Positions 30,429 to 39,728 of a DNA stretch of 64,000 nt are shown here, piece after piece. The DNA is from Pomphorhynchus laevis. Taxonomy: Eukaryota > Acanthocephala > Palaeacanthocephala > Echinorhynchida > Pomphorhynchidae. Under the pieces are notes generated by a model. That model made no database searches. It worked only from the letters and a program-made list of their open reading frames with translations, and had not been told where the DNA came from. The position numbers and the translations under genes were made by a program. Location of the stretch: assembly GCA_012934845.2 (NCBI GenBank), contig WNNJ02002338.1:1-64000 (forward strand). The letters run 5' to 3'. Each line of letters begins with the position of its first letter. Within the stretch, counting starts at the first letter, position 1.

Positions 30429-30440
30429 GCAGGCTCGAAC
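27471..30440 (-). CDS. LINE 2 protein: RT, CCHC knuckle, restriction-like endonuclease
   Basis: About 990 codons are open; the first dozen come from flanking Naiad and foldback DNA, so the true start is missing. Using the full open frame: Cys cluster 15-33; KGSAGPSG 293-300; NGIRPIGVGEVLRRIAG 356-372; motif A LLIDATNAFNN 420-430; motif B TEGFIQGDPLAMAAF 471-485; motif C CWYADDGACVG 506-516; GIKYLGSMIG 571-580; knuckle CACGVSLTTIHALSC with RHN 795-820; nuclease SDIRCTGLFG and RSFMDVCVFNN 865-889; C-terminal helices to 1001. The protein nicks target DNA and reverse-transcribes its RNA there. All catalytic residues are present. Confidence 0.85.
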   Translation of the reverse strand, partial: VRACAKAGSNCINCRAPNCTRKTKTVYNDPVHQPRANTTDKVLEMHNATNVDSIAEVSSACALSPINYATNQNLFWSTGFTEVIKWIPNHFALPKCGASQKFIDLLSECFEYFNQSNVCAYDPLVRSTMLCQLLLQRPPTRKVNLLRKTLERRLTLLKDLKLNELMSEASYLQKMRKDNIENKKLPESFVIEKTVKLIKSGKYGKASRLLDKGQHSGVLAAGTIIQGKTVLEKLEELHPRASTVNEEYLLKEKMAGCVDHHDTRFFDITPDDIIKASKSTKGSAGPSGVCADEWRKFLTIHGLASKRLAAAICGFVIKISSEKLNPVALQAFTVSRLIPLEKHNGIRPIGVGEVLRRIAGRTVLSFIGKDVRSVCGFTQLCAGQRCGTEIAIHTIRDAFSQSSDECILLIDATNAFNNCNRKMALENMKFICPAMSTILHNTYIQPSMLVVDNSILKSTEGFIQGDPLAMAAFAAASMPLIGKLKQVAPNAKHCWYADDGACVGKPSDINKVWKELNRIGPAFGFITNSSKCTVLTGKTCNIDCLDELADDGVDIRCDGIKYLGSMIGLEQYVETEIINKVTNWSGQIEKLKQIADRDAFAGYTLLIKALLHKFSYILRTCEVADCLLIPLKNAILHNLLPGMLGINSLDDESSRIVALPCRYGGLGIVDYTQECYNEYEKSRMMYRASVDRDHSEVPLETSQHNVVKQIREMNIIKFNRIVTEITSNSKNDLKTILWNASMKGAYSWLTAGFVEGLFISSSEFHDAISIRYEWKPNRYLGECACGVSLTTIHALSCKTGCFNFIRHNSVANEIARSLKETCRLVCTEPVLLPVPDTVIFESQATSRDREARSDIRCTGLFGNLTERSFMDVCVFNNLAPSYSLDTMKDPFKYHENRKQAKYTERIAKIENASFHPLIFSTVGGIGKIADSILKRISSLKASNNNLSYPDLIRQERARISLLIIKSTSMAMRNRYQEPGTLIHDKDAPL
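30411..30440. repeat. Foldback palindrome at the 5' junction of LINE 2 (12-bp arms)
   Basis: GTTCGAGCCTGC (30411-30422) and GCAGGCTCGAAC (30429-30440) flank the loop TTTTGC. The left arm is native LINE 2; the right arm is its inverted copy joined to the Naiad target. Confidence 0.95.
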
Positions 30441-30613
30441 AAAAGGGTATAAATATAGATTAAATAATAATGACAAAAATAAAACTTACAGTTCGTTATA
30501 TAATAACTTAAATGATTACTTTATGAAGCTGATTAATAGTGAAAGCTCGAATATATCTAAGATAAACATTTGGAAAGATTATATATTTGATAAAATAAAA
30601 TGAAAATAACAAA
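30441..30613 (+). mobile_element. Naiad copy F, continuation
   Basis: It resumes the interrupted frame (KGYKYRLNNNDKNKTYSSL ... IWKDYIFDKI) from 30442 to about 30613, where another LINE has inserted at an ACAAACAATT sequence. The third copy of AAAGGGTATAAATAT opens it (30442-30456). Confidence 0.85.
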
Positions 30614-31385
30614 CAATTCAATTCAATTCAAGATCCTTTATTTATCAAAAACCCAAATAGCGGATATCTTCGCTATTTGTAACACTTTCATTGTACAAAT
30701 TGATAACAATATAGAGAAAATAAATAGCCAAAATAAATAGTAGTTTGATATTTTAAAAACGCGAACTACTTTGAAGACCCGAAATTTATTTTCCACACGA
30801 ATTTATGTAATCAAAAGCCCGGTAGAGAAAGCTATTTTTTAGATGTTCTGTCCTACAACAAGCTGTTGCCCACTTACGATTTGATCGTAGAGCAGCTGAG
30901 TATAAATGATTATTGGTGTGTTATAAATAAGACTGTTCAGTAAGCGTTTGAAGAATGTTCGAGTTTGCCTTTTTCTTGAAAATATTGACTAGAATTGCAT
31001 GAAATGTAGGCAACTCGCATCCACATATTGATTGAGCTTTACTGTGAATTCTCACAAGCATACTATGCTCTCTTTGAGACAATGTGCAAAAAGTTGGATA
31101 ACCGTACGTAAGGATCGAGAGTATGCATGAATTGTAAAATAGAACTAATTGATCCTGGCAAGCTCCTAATCGTTTTAATTCACGAAGAAAATACATACGA
31201 GTTGCGCTTGTTTTCTTGACGTTACGAATATGCTTTCTCCACGATAGGTTAGATTGAAATGTTAAACCTAATATTTTCAATTCAGTTACTCTAGTCAGAT
31301 CAAAATTAGGAAGTTCGTCTACAAGAATGGATGACTTTAACGAAAATAAAATTATTTTAGACTTGGCCATATTGAGACATAGGCA
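30614..31385 (-). mobile_element. APE-type LINE, 3' end only, with (TTGAA)n tail
   Basis: In element sense it ends in AATAAAGGATCTTGAATTGAATTGAATT, i.e. a polyadenylation-like signal followed by pentanucleotide repeats (written as overlapping units). It carries 150 codons of RT C-terminus (30921-31370): ELKILGLTFQSNLSWRKHI, YFLRELKRLGACQDQL, YNSCILSILTYGYPTF. These blocks follow the RT palm in CR1/L2-like LINEs. The element is 5'-truncated and adjoins the tail of the next LINE. Confidence 0.75.
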
Positions 31386-31501
31386 GTTTATATTATTATT
31401 ATTTTATTATTAGTATTACAAGTTATAGCCAAATGGCTGTTTCAACTGATCACATAGGAAATAAAAAAGAAAAGAAAAGAAGAAAAAAAAGTTAATAGCG
31501 G

Positions 31502-34500
31502 TTACATAATATTGTATACATTCGGAATGCCATGATCGTTAATCCACTGACGAAGTTGAACTTTAAATTGAGATAAGTCCTTGGTACATGCTATTTCTCC
31601 TGGCAACGTGTTCCAGGCGTTTAATGCTCGATGTGAGAGCCTAGCCAAACTCACTACTTTACCATGGGGAAACTTAAATAGTTTCAACGGGTGGCCACGA
31701 TGCGTCTGAGAACAAACTTTAACATAGCACGAGGGAAAACCATCTATCCCATTTACCATTCGCCATAATGCAACAAGGTCTAGGTAATATAGCCTCTGAC
31801 CCAAAGATGGTATCTTTAGAAATTCAAGCCGTTCACGATATGAATATGATCCATCCATACACATTCGAGAACCTCTACGAAGGATTGACTCTAGTCTATT
31901 GAACTCTTTCTTAGTGTATGGAAAAACTGCTTGCACGCAGTACTCTATATGTGGGCGAACAAGAGCGCAGTAAAGCCGTTTGAAGACGTATGGATTAATA
32001 CGATTAAATGCATTTTTGACGCAGTACATAGCTCGCAAAGCCTTGCTATGGGCAAACTCTGTATTTGATCGGGATTTCAATGTCCTATGCACCATGACAC
32101 CCAGATCCCTATACTCCATGACGACATTAAGAATTGAAGTTCCGAGGCGAAAACGACGGTCATCGCAACGCCTTCCTAATTTCATGTGGCCGCATTTGTC
32201 AACATTGATCTTCATACCAGTAGCCTCACTCCATTGATATATTTCATTAAGGTCTTCCTGCAGGGAAATGCCAAGCGGATCAATATCATCTACAGACCAT
32301 ATTTTGAGGTCGTCAGCAAAAGCAAGACAGGGACTCTGAATCCGCAGCAACAAATCGTTAAGGAACACAATAAACAGCAGAGGTCCTAGTACGGTACCTT
32401 GCGGAACACCACAGTAAACGCGTCTGGAAGTGGAAAGATGGGTGCCAACTCTCACCCTAAAGAAACGATGACGTAGGAAATCTTGAATCCAATTACACAA
32501 CATTACAGGAATGCCGTAGTTAAATAGTAATGCTACCAAGCTCTCATGCGGCACCCGATCGAATGCTCTTGAAAAGTCAATGAATACCACATTAATTGAT
32601 TGGCCGCGACTGACCGCCTCAACCCACATTTCGCGTGAAGTCAATAAGTTTGTTAAGCAGGAACGACCAGGGAGGAAACCGTGCTGAGAAGACGACATTA
32701 TTCCGAGTTCCCTCAAGTGATGCCTGATCCGGGTGGCGATCAACTTTTCAAGCACTTTGCATAGAGAACTAGTCAGGCTGATTGGTCTATAGTCAGTACA
32801 AGCCGTTGCAATGGTTTTCTTTGGGATCGGAACTACGATGGCAGTTTTCCAGACTTCAGGAACACATCCACTGGTCAAACTGTTCTCAAAAATAGCAAGA
32901 AGGGAAGGAGCCAAATATCTAGATAAATTCTTCAAGAGAAACGGAGAAATGTCATCAGGGCCAGTAGAGCTAAATGGGTCAAGCTGATCAAGCTGACTTT
33001 CAATCTCACTAATCGTTACTGGAAGAAAACGCGAAGATTGCTGCGAAGTGATAGAAGCTCTTTGTGAATTATTTGTCGGTATCGAAAAAGACGTAGCAAG
33101 GCATTCCACAATACCACTCTGAGAAGTTATCATACATCCCTCCGCATTAAGGACATACTTGATTTCTGTATTAAGGGTTCTGTTGCGACGAACATAGGCC
33201 CAGAATAGTTTTGGATTCCGTGTTACATTATTAGCGATATACGATTCGAATGCACATCGTTTTGTTGCTTTCACTCTAGTACAAAGATTTCGAACATATT
33301 TATATCTGGCAGAGAAACTAGAATCAGAACGCTGAAGCTTCCATAAACAATTTCTTGAACTTATTAGTTGTCTGACGTTGGAATCTATCCATGCAGGTGA
33401 CTTAGCAGCATAAGAGGATTCGCGCATAGGGGCAAGAATATCAGATAATTTATGTAGGTAATCAGTGATCATATTCAATGATAGCTTGTCCGTGTTCATA
33501 AAAGTACACGGGAATTGGTTGTAAACTCTCAAAACATCTTCTCTTCTCACTTTCGACCAATGACGTTTGTAAGTTTTTGAACAAGGTGGACAGAATCTGG
33601 AATAAGGGACAGCCGTCAAGGAGAGCAAGCAGTGGTCACTACTTCCTAAAGGAGGGAGATGATCAACTTTGATTATGTCTCCTACATATCTGGAAAACAC
33701 CAGATCAAGTACCGAATCCGATCTTGAAGTTAAGCAAGTTGGTTCTTGTACATGCTGAATCAGCATGAGTTCCTCAGCAAGGAACTCAGATATTTCCCTT
33801 TCCGTGGAACTACCATCAGAAAAGACATAGTCTGACCATCTAGATCGTGGAAGATTAAAATCGCCCAAAAGAATAAAGTGAGGGGAGGAACATACCGATT
33901 GTAAAATAAGTTTTAGTTGATCAGTGTCTGCAATTACTGACGGAGATCGATACACGACGCAAAAGTTCATACTGGTCGCTGAGTGATCAATACGGAAGCA
34001 TAGAGTCTCAAAAGACCCACAAGGGTCACAAATATTCAACACCTCAGATATGAGGAAATTTTCTCTGACATACGCGGCGACACCGCCACCTCGCCTACCT
34101 GATATCCTGTCGCTTCGTATAAGGCGAAAACCAGGAATGTTCACAGTGGTATCGACAATATATTGATGCAACCAGGACTCAGCAACGCAGAAAATGTCAT
34201 ACGAATGAGAAAGCATGTGATACTTCAACTCCACTATTTGAGCAGGCAAACTACGAAGATTAGAATACCCAATCGATAAATAGCGTGTGGGTTGTGGTAA
34301 GGGATTACTAGGAACGGTGAATAATTTGCTGAATGAAACTAAGTGTCCCAGATCAGAATTGAAACTAACACTATTGAAGAGTTGCGATAAATGACTGTTG
34401 AAACTACCTTTTCCAGACGAACTAGCAAAATTTAAACTGGATACTGCTAAGTGACGCTGTTGATCGTTATGGGATTCCAACGAACTACTGGGTGCCACCT

Positions 34501-34525
34501 GACAACCTGAAAATTTCGTATGCAT
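31502..34525 (-). CDS. LINE ORF2: APE endonuclease and reverse transcriptase
   Basis: 1007 codons from ATG at 34525. Endonuclease at about residues 85-303: GYSNLRSLPAQIVEL, FCVAESWLH (catalytic E), LLGDFNLPRSRW (D, N) and LGSSDHCLL (catalytic D-H). RT at about 515-790: YRPISLTSSLCKVLEKLIA, QHGFLPGRSCLTNLL, VVFIDFSRAFDRVP (motif A), GVPQGTVLGPLLFIVFLNDL (motif B), CLAFADDLKIW (motif C, residues 734-744), INVDKCGHMKL and YRDLGVMVH. The thumb region RPHIEYCVQAVFPYTKKE and an RRGSRMCMD block follow. The order and motif wording fit CR1/Jockey-superfamily LINEs. It nicks DNA and copies its mRNA at the nick. Confidence 0.9.
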   Translation of the reverse strand: MHTKFSGCQVAPSSSLESHNDQQRHLAVSSLNFASSSGKGSFNSHLSQLFNSVSFNSDLGHLVSFSKLFTVPSNPLPQPTRYLSIGYSNLRSLPAQIVELKYHMLSHSYDIFCVAESWLHQYIVDTTVNIPGFRLIRSDRISGRRGGGVAAYVRENFLISEVLNICDPCGSFETLCFRIDHSATSMNFCVVYRSPSVIADTDQLKLILQSVCSSPHFILLGDFNLPRSRWSDYVFSDGSSTEREISEFLAEELMLIQHVQEPTCLTSRSDSVLDLVFSRYVGDIIKVDHLPPLGSSDHCLLSLTAVPYSRFCPPCSKTYKRHWSKVRREDVLRVYNQFPCTFMNTDKLSLNMITDYLHKLSDILAPMRESSYAAKSPAWIDSNVRQLISSRNCLWKLQRSDSSFSARYKYVRNLCTRVKATKRCAFESYIANNVTRNPKLFWAYVRRNRTLNTEIKYVLNAEGCMITSQSGIVECLATSFSIPTNNSQRASITSQQSSRFLPVTISEIESQLDQLDPFSSTGPDDISPFLLKNLSRYLAPSLLAIFENSLTSGCVPEVWKTAIVVPIPKKTIATACTDYRPISLTSSLCKVLEKLIATRIRHHLRELGIMSSSQHGFLPGRSCLTNLLTSREMWVEAVSRGQSINVVFIDFSRAFDRVPHESLVALLFNYGIPVMLCNWIQDFLRHRFFRVRVGTHLSTSRRVYCGVPQGTVLGPLLFIVFLNDLLLRIQSPCLAFADDLKIWSVDDIDPLGISLQEDLNEIYQWSEATGMKINVDKCGHMKLGRRCDDRRFRLGTSILNVVMEYRDLGVMVHRTLKSRSNTEFAHSKALRAMYCVKNAFNRINPYVFKRLYCALVRPHIEYCVQAVFPYTKKEFNRLESILRRGSRMCMDGSYSYRERLEFLKIPSLGQRLYYLDLVALWRMVNGIDGFPSCYVKVCSQTHRGHPLKLFKFPHGKVVSLARLSHRALNAWNTLPGEIACTKDLSQFKVQLRQWINDHGIPNVYNIM

Positions 34526-35643
34526 AAGTTCGTTTCACCTTCAGATAGCCGGTTTCGTAATACTGTTTTTGCTTCTTTCAACTTTAAACGATCTTCGAGA
34601 CTCAGATCCTTAAGAATACGATGTGGATAATCTTTAAGTCGAAAACCACGTTTGAGCAAAAGGTCTGCATGTTTTGCGGAAGATAATACAACTTTCAACA
34701 ATCTTGGTTTATCTACCACCTTTTTTCCAAGTCGAAACAACTTTGTAACCTTCAGAGTAGAAGCTAGCTTCTCATCACCTTCTAAGAGTAACTGACAGAA
34801 CACAGTACGGAGGCTGGACACATCATCATTCATACGTGTTTGTGAGTTACTGGCCTTTGATTCAGCGATACCACTAAATAAGATATTGCAAGACCTATCT
34901 GGATGCAAACGGTAGTTTGTAGAAGGAGCGTTGTCCAAAGAAATGCTCTGACCATTTGAAGGTAAATAATTTCCTGATTTATTCTTATTTTTGGCCTTCT
35001 GTTTTCTATCGATGGCCCCACTCGAATCGCTACCTCTGATTTCACCCAATTGATGGTATGTCGATCCAGCGTTTCGTGTAGGTTGCAATAGAGTGTTGCG
35101 CCATACCCTTCCTTTGTTTACAGCTGGTGTAGTTTGTTCAACATGAATGACCGATTTTTCTTTGTCCTGAAAGGATGACAGCATTTGAAGTTCGACATTT
35201 GAAGTATTATCGTGCTGATGCGTAGATGACAGTGAAGGTAATTCAATCCTTGGTTCACATAGGTCAGGAGTTGAACTGTCATCTAATGGCAGCTTAACGA
35301 CAGGATTAACGGTACAAGTGTTTATCGAAGTTTGATGGTCCGTGCTGTCTTGAGAGACACGAACGTCATTTAAGTTGATAGGTAACGATATATCACAACA
35401 ATTCACATCACAAACCATATCTTGCACTAGTTTCATTTGGAGGGCCGAAATCATTGTAGCAGAACAAAAGCCGCAATAAAAGTCCTTGCTCTTGAGTGAC
35501 GACTCGGTATTTAAAGGAATGTCGACAATAGACCACACTTCACAGCCTTTATTGCAGCATTCGACCTCTAGCCACTTATACGCATTACGATGTTGCGTGA
35601 TATGTATAGTGTTTGACGCTCTCTTCGAATTTGCTTTCTTCAT
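34447..35643 (-). CDS. LINE ORF1: PHD-like finger plus RNA-binding domain
   Basis: 398 codons from ATG at 35643 (MKKANSKRASNTIH). Residues 27-62 form a PHD-like finger: LEVECCNKGCEVW and DFYCGFCSAT. Residues 90-240 are low-complexity Ser/Thr/Asn-rich. An RRM-like region with its C-terminal partner covers about 250-390: SCNILFSGIAESKAS, VTKLFRLGKKVVDKPRLLKV, KDLSLEDRLKLKEAKTVL, ETNLCIRNFQVVRW. ORF1 proteins coat the LINE RNA and act as chaperones. Relatives start at 1722 (plus) and at about 250 (minus). The last 79 bases overlap ORF2. Confidence 0.85.
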   Translation of the reverse strand: MKKANSKRASNTIHITQHRNAYKWLEVECCNKGCEVWSIVDIPLNTESSLKSKDFYCGFCSATMISALQMKLVQDMVCDVNCCDISLPINLNDVRVSQDSTDHQTSINTCTVNPVVKLPLDDSSTPDLCEPRIELPSLSSTHQHDNTSNVELQMLSSFQDKEKSVIHVEQTTPAVNKGRVWRNTLLQPTRNAGSTYHQLGEIRGSDSSGAIDRKQKAKNKNKSGNYLPSNGQSISLDNAPSTNYRLHPDRSCNILFSGIAESKASNSQTRMNDDVSSLRTVFCQLLLEGDEKLASTLKVTKLFRLGKKVVDKPRLLKVVLSSAKHADLLLKRGFRLKDYPHRILKDLSLEDRLKLKEAKTVLRNRLSEGETNLCIRNFQVVRWHPVVRWNPITINSVT

Positions 35644-35885
35644 TGTGAAATTTGTATGTGTAAATAGTTATTTGTTAGCAGCTTAGAATTTGAAACTTGT
35701 ATGTTTATAAGAAACGAAAATATTTTCTAGGATTGCTCGAGTCCTAACATCAATCAAGCGAATCTATCAATTTCTAATCGCCCAATTCGGAATTATAAGC
35801 TCAAATTATAATTGTATGTTTATGAGAAACCAAATTTTTCTGTAATAGTAATTTGCTAGAACAGATATAAATTTTCTTGAACCAT
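35644..35885 (-). promoter_or_regulatory. 5'UTR of the complete CR1-like LINE
   Basis: The sequence TTGTATGTTTATNAGAAAC occurs twice (about 35697 and 35812), suggesting two leader monomers. The same phrase occurs at 63450 in the 5'UTR of RLE LINE 3, and the outer end (35841-35883, with TAATTTGCTAGAAC) resembles the outer end of RLE LINE 1's 5'UTR. Confidence 0.6.
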
Positions 35886-35949
35886 TTGAGTAGATTTGCA
35901 CCATTTAATTACACCATTTGAGTAGATTTTCCACTTCGATTTCTACGAC

Positions 35950-37063
35950 TTTGTTAGAATAATATTGAGAGCTTGCAAAAGTAATGATCGTCAGATCATC
36001 TGCATACTTAATACATAAGGAACTCGAGCAGCTAGCTGAAAAATCGCTCATAAATATACTAAAAAGTAGTGGTGAGATAACACTGCCTTGTGGTACACCG
36101 CAGCTGTTTTTCCTTTACGTAGATCTCAAACCTAAATGCTTAAGACATTGTTGTCTATCATACAGGTATGATGACAAAAACCTTATCTACCAGTTTAGAA
36201 AACCGCAACTTTTTAACTTTTCTAACAGTAGAGGAAATCTAACAGAGTCAAATGCTTTACTGATATCAGCTTGAATTAATTGAACAATCAGGTATTTTCC
36301 TGAATCTAGATGATTTAGACAAAATTGATGAATACTAAGCAAAGCGTCACTTGTACTTTTGCCAGGCCGGAAGGCATATTGGTGATTGTCAATAGCTTGA
36401 AGACATATATCAGTAATTCTCATTTTAAAAATAATTTCAAGCAACTTTGAAAGTGCAGGAATGAGCGTTATAGCTATGTTCTGATATATTCATGGAACCT
36501 TTTGGAACAATAACAACTTCTGACAATTTTAAGCATTTTGCGATAACTCCATCTATAAACATAATATTAAAGAAGCGCGATAATGGTTCTGCGATAGATT
36601 CACTTAAAAACTTTAGAACCCACGTAGGCGGTCCTGGACCGCAAGCTTTTGATGACGACATGTTTAATAGGGTTTGACATACTTCATCAGTAGATGTTAA
36701 GTCGTTATCATTTAAGGATATTGACGGTAAAGGAATTGTGTATGGTAGTTTATTATTTAAAGGGCACAATGACTCATTTATAACGTCTAATGTTCTTTGA
36801 AGCTCTGTTGTTGAGAGATGCGATAATAGAGAATTTGATGAAGAACATTTTAGAGAACCTACACCTTTCCAAAATTGTAAACCGCGAGAACTACCTAATT
36901 TATTTTTCGCGTAATTGCGTTTTGCTTTAACAATTTCTATCGATAGCTTTTCAGAAACTCTATTGGATATATCCACGTTATTTTTATTATGATTTACTTG
37001 AATCTGCAGTTCTTTAATATAAAGAGTGATCCAAGGAGGATCTTTATTGGTTAATTTAATCAT
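35950..37063 (-). pseudogene. Jockey-like LINE RT (several frames)
   Basis: RT blocks in order: SSSKACGPGPPTWVLKFLS (37063-36437), HQYAFRPGKSTSDALLSIH and VQLIQADISKAFDSVRFPLL (motif A, 36444-36187), then, in another frame, a VISPLLFSIFMSDF-type motif B and IKYADDLTI (motif C, about 36030-35985). At least three frame changes or stops separate them. The linker before the RT (KEWWIKLTNKDPPWITLYIKE region) is also recognisable. Confidence 0.7.
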
Positions 37064-37107
37064 CTTATGCGGTACGTTATCATCTAGACTAGTCAGAATA
37101 ATGTTGT

Positions 37108-37914
37108 TTAGAGTAGTAATTCCTCAATGCTGTGAATATTTAAGGGACTAATTTTAGAAATTACATCATTTTTCAAATTTAACAAATGATGATCCCGTTT
37201 GTCATAGACGATATGTTTTGAAATTACTTTTCTAGGCATGCGGTTTTTGGGGTTGATTAGAATAGCGCAATGATCAGATTTACCTAATTTCCATAAGCGT
37301 TTTGCGGTAGAAAAATATTGGCTAGAATTTGTGAAAATTCTATCAAGATAAGCAGATATGCGAGTTGGAAAGTTGACTATTTGTAACAACCCTTTTTGAG
37401 CAGCGCGACCAAAGTAATTAAGATGGCTGAAATCACCAGCAACAAATATATAATTATCTGATTTGTATGTCAACTGGATGATTTGATCTACCGCGTTTTT
37501 TGACAATTCTTGATTTATGGCTACGCAGGGAGGACAATAGATCACAATTAAGGTGAAAATTTCGAGTATCATTTGATTTTTTGAGCTCAACAGCCAGGTA
37601 TTCAACTCCATCAAAGCAACCCTTTGAGATTTGTGATGCCGACAACGCGATGTCATTTCGAACAAATATACATACTCCACCATGTATCTTGTTTTTTCGA
37701 TTAAACATGATTCTGAAATTAAGACTATATCAACATTATAAGTGGAAACTACGGATGCAAGTAGGTCCATTTTATTAGATAAACCCTGCACATTTGAATA
37801 ATATATGGTTGGATAAGGGAAAGATATTAGGGAATGTAAATCTTGATTTACAAGATTTGAATTGCTATTTACAATGATATTTTGCTTCTCATTTATGGTA
37901 TTACAGGTTTCCAA
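37108..37914 (-). pseudogene. Jockey-like LINE APE endonuclease
   Basis: 268 codons hold YYSNVQGLSNKMDLLASVV (N-terminal strand), DIVLISESCL (catalytic E) and, after an internal frame excursion (part read at 37708-37454: GGVCIFVRND), FVAGDFSHLNYFG (GDF) and LGKSDHCAILI (catalytic SDH). The three catalytic patches survive, though one segment lies in another frame, so the domain is broken. Confidence 0.7.
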
Positions 37915-38801
37915 CGGGAATGATGTTTTGGTCCCAAGCGAAAATCCAACATTTTTTCACGTGGATTGTTATTTGCAGTGTATACCAACTCGTTATTTTT
38001 TAGTTTCTTTAAACGATTTCTTTCTGTAGTGCTCCTATCAGGAAATAATCGATATGGAGGTTCAACAAATCCTCTTATTGACAGAAAAAGACTAGCTTGA
38101 CTCTCATTTTCGAGTATGATCTTAACAAGTCTTGGTTTGTAAGAAGATTCCCCTTTTATACCTAGATGTAATCCAACTCTTATCACTGCCTTTATACATA
38201 TCGATCCTTTAGCTGGAGGATTATATTTATTTACAAGATTTTTTAAAATACGAGATACTTTCTCAATATCCCATGTGATACGCTCATCCGCATTCAAAGA
38301 AGAAGACTCACCCACATTTGACAACATGATTCAACGTCGAGGAGAAGCAAACTTAGGTCTCCGTTTGTTGTATGTAACAAATCTCGCAACACTGCGATTT
38401 GTAATTTTATGTTGATATTGCTGGGAATGTGATGTAATATGATTTACATAGTTGGAAGGTATGTCCTTACCAAAAGTAGAGTTCTTGACTGCCTCATAAG
38501 TAGGGATAGAAGATTTCGGCGACGGTGCTGAAAGTCCACTAGTACTTGGTACAAAACCTGACAGAGGGCTATAGCAAACACCATTAGATTCTGAGCGAAT
38601 GGTATGCTCGATATGCCTACCCACACATCCTAAATATGTGGTATTTGTTTGATCGTTAGACACCTTTTCAGTCGATATAGACATATGTGGATGTATTTGC
38701 GGTTCTTTGGTATAATCGCAAAATCCGATATTTGAGATTACAGATTCTTCATATTCATTGGGGATTGTTTTGTTTGAACTATTATTATATCTCATTTGCA
38801 T
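37893..38801 (-). pseudogene. Jockey-like LINE ORF1
   Basis: Two blocks, 38801-38331 and 38327-37893, are separated by a stop. The first is Ser/Thr/Asn-rich without clear domains. The second contains YKPRLVKIILENESQASLFLS and STTERNRLKKLKNNE, matching the RRM-like ORF1 region of the complete LINE (PRLLKVVLSSAKHADLLL; EDRLKLKEAK). No N-terminal zinc finger was seen. Confidence 0.6.
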
Positions 38802-38926
38802 GTTTGTCGTGTATATTTAAAATATTGAAAATCTTTTGAGAGCAATAGGCACATACTACCGAAAGCGAGCAGAAATCGTTATATTTGTCACTAGGTACGT
38901 ACATACAAGTCAATATGGGACGTAGT

Positions 38927-38960
38927 CCAAATACATGCTACATCATTAGCATGTATTTGG
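38927..38960. repeat. Foldback palindrome at the 5' junction of Naiad K (14-bp arms)
   Basis: CCAAATACATGCTA (38927-38940) and TAGCATGTATTTGG (38947-38960) flank the loop CATCAT. Confidence 0.95.
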
Positions 38961-39172
38961 CTCCACTGCTATGTTGGGTAGAGGAACAGTGGCTGAAACC
39001 TGATAACATATCAGTTTCTCCTGATGACCTCTAATTCTTATTCTGATACATAGTTTTTTATCTATTAGTCAATTCATAAAAATTGATTTTATTTTTAATT
39101 TCATTTTATAATTCATCTTGATATAAATTATATAAAATCTTATAACTATTATGTAGTATTAATTAATTTTTT
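38927..39172 (+). mobile_element. Naiad copy K tail (divergent), left part
   Basis: This divergent Naiad 3' tail starts at its folded region and continues to about 39172, where a canonical Penelope-like element interrupts it. The tail resumes at about 41071-41165 with GTAGACTCAGTTAGCTAATTTAAT. The 5' junction is a 14-bp foldback. The folded region keeps most helices though the bases differ (see findings). Confidence 0.8.
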
Positions 39173-39187
39173 CAAAACGTGAAAATA

Positions 39188-39480
39188 TTACCATTTGGCA
39201 ACACAATAAAAAGCCCAAAAATTTCTTGTGATATTTCGATCTTGACATAGATCATCATCATACATGTGTAAAATTAAAAATACAAATATCGCTTCTAGAA
39301 TTTGTAAATTAACAACATTACGTTGTTTCATTAAAGACTTTGTACTTTCAATTATTTCTTTTTTAGATACCTTAATGTTATGTTTATCTTCCATATGCTT
39401 CTTAATCGCACCGCTATATGAATATTGAGTCATTCGTGAATACAGCCGTTTCGTCGTGTAACCAATATAAATGTTGTTAG
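39188..39480 (-). pseudogene. Canonical PLE C-terminal GIY-YIG endonuclease
   Basis: The core reads CPKAECKVSSNNIYIGYTT then KRLYSRMTQYSYSGAIKKH and MEDKHN, in two frames. YIG and the following arginine fit the family. An 81-codon open part covers 39433-39188. Upstream, a local direct repeat (ACTGACCTTACATTCAGC at about 39483 and 39526) has disturbed the linker from the RT. The hammerhead-like motif of the terminal repeat overlaps the last codons. Confidence 0.65.
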
Positions 39481-39728
39481 AACTGACCTTACATTCAGCT
39501 TTTGGACATGTGATGCATGTCTAAAACTGACCTTACATTCAGCTTTTGGACACGGGATGCAGATGTGTATTGGCTACAATAATACACTATTAATCCATTA
39601 GTATTTGTATGCGGCTGTCGCGCACTATGGTTCGTAGTTTTTAGAAAATTCCTAATCATTCTATCAACAAATCTAAATGGATAGTTATTATAGGCAAGAA
39701 TTTGTCTAATTCGTTCTAATTCCTTATG

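Larger units (their letters stand above)
31386..35885 (-). mobile_element. CR1-like LINE, apparently complete, both ORFs open
   Basis: In element sense: 5'UTR 35885-35644, ORF1 35643-34447, ORF2 34525-31502, short 3'UTR and a (TAA)n-type tail at about 31420-31390. ORF2 starts inside the end of ORF1 (79-base overlap, different frame), as in several CR1-type elements that reinitiate translation. No interruption of either frame is seen, so this copy could be active. Confidence 0.85.
35886..38830 (-). mobile_element. Jockey/CR1-like LINE, decayed
   Basis: In element sense: an ORF1-like protein (38801-37893 in two blocks), an APE endonuclease (37914-37108) and RT (37063 to about 35950). The RT ends after motif C, so the copy is 3'-truncated or interrupted near 35950. 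Near 35880-35930 the phrase CCATTTGAGTAGATTT is directly repeated. Confidence 0.8.

Noticed and set aside
30440-30476. True N-terminus MSLLFNLYLYPF for RLE LINE 2
   Set aside because: These codons come from the reverse strand of the flanking Naiad; the LINE itself is 5'-truncated at the foldback.
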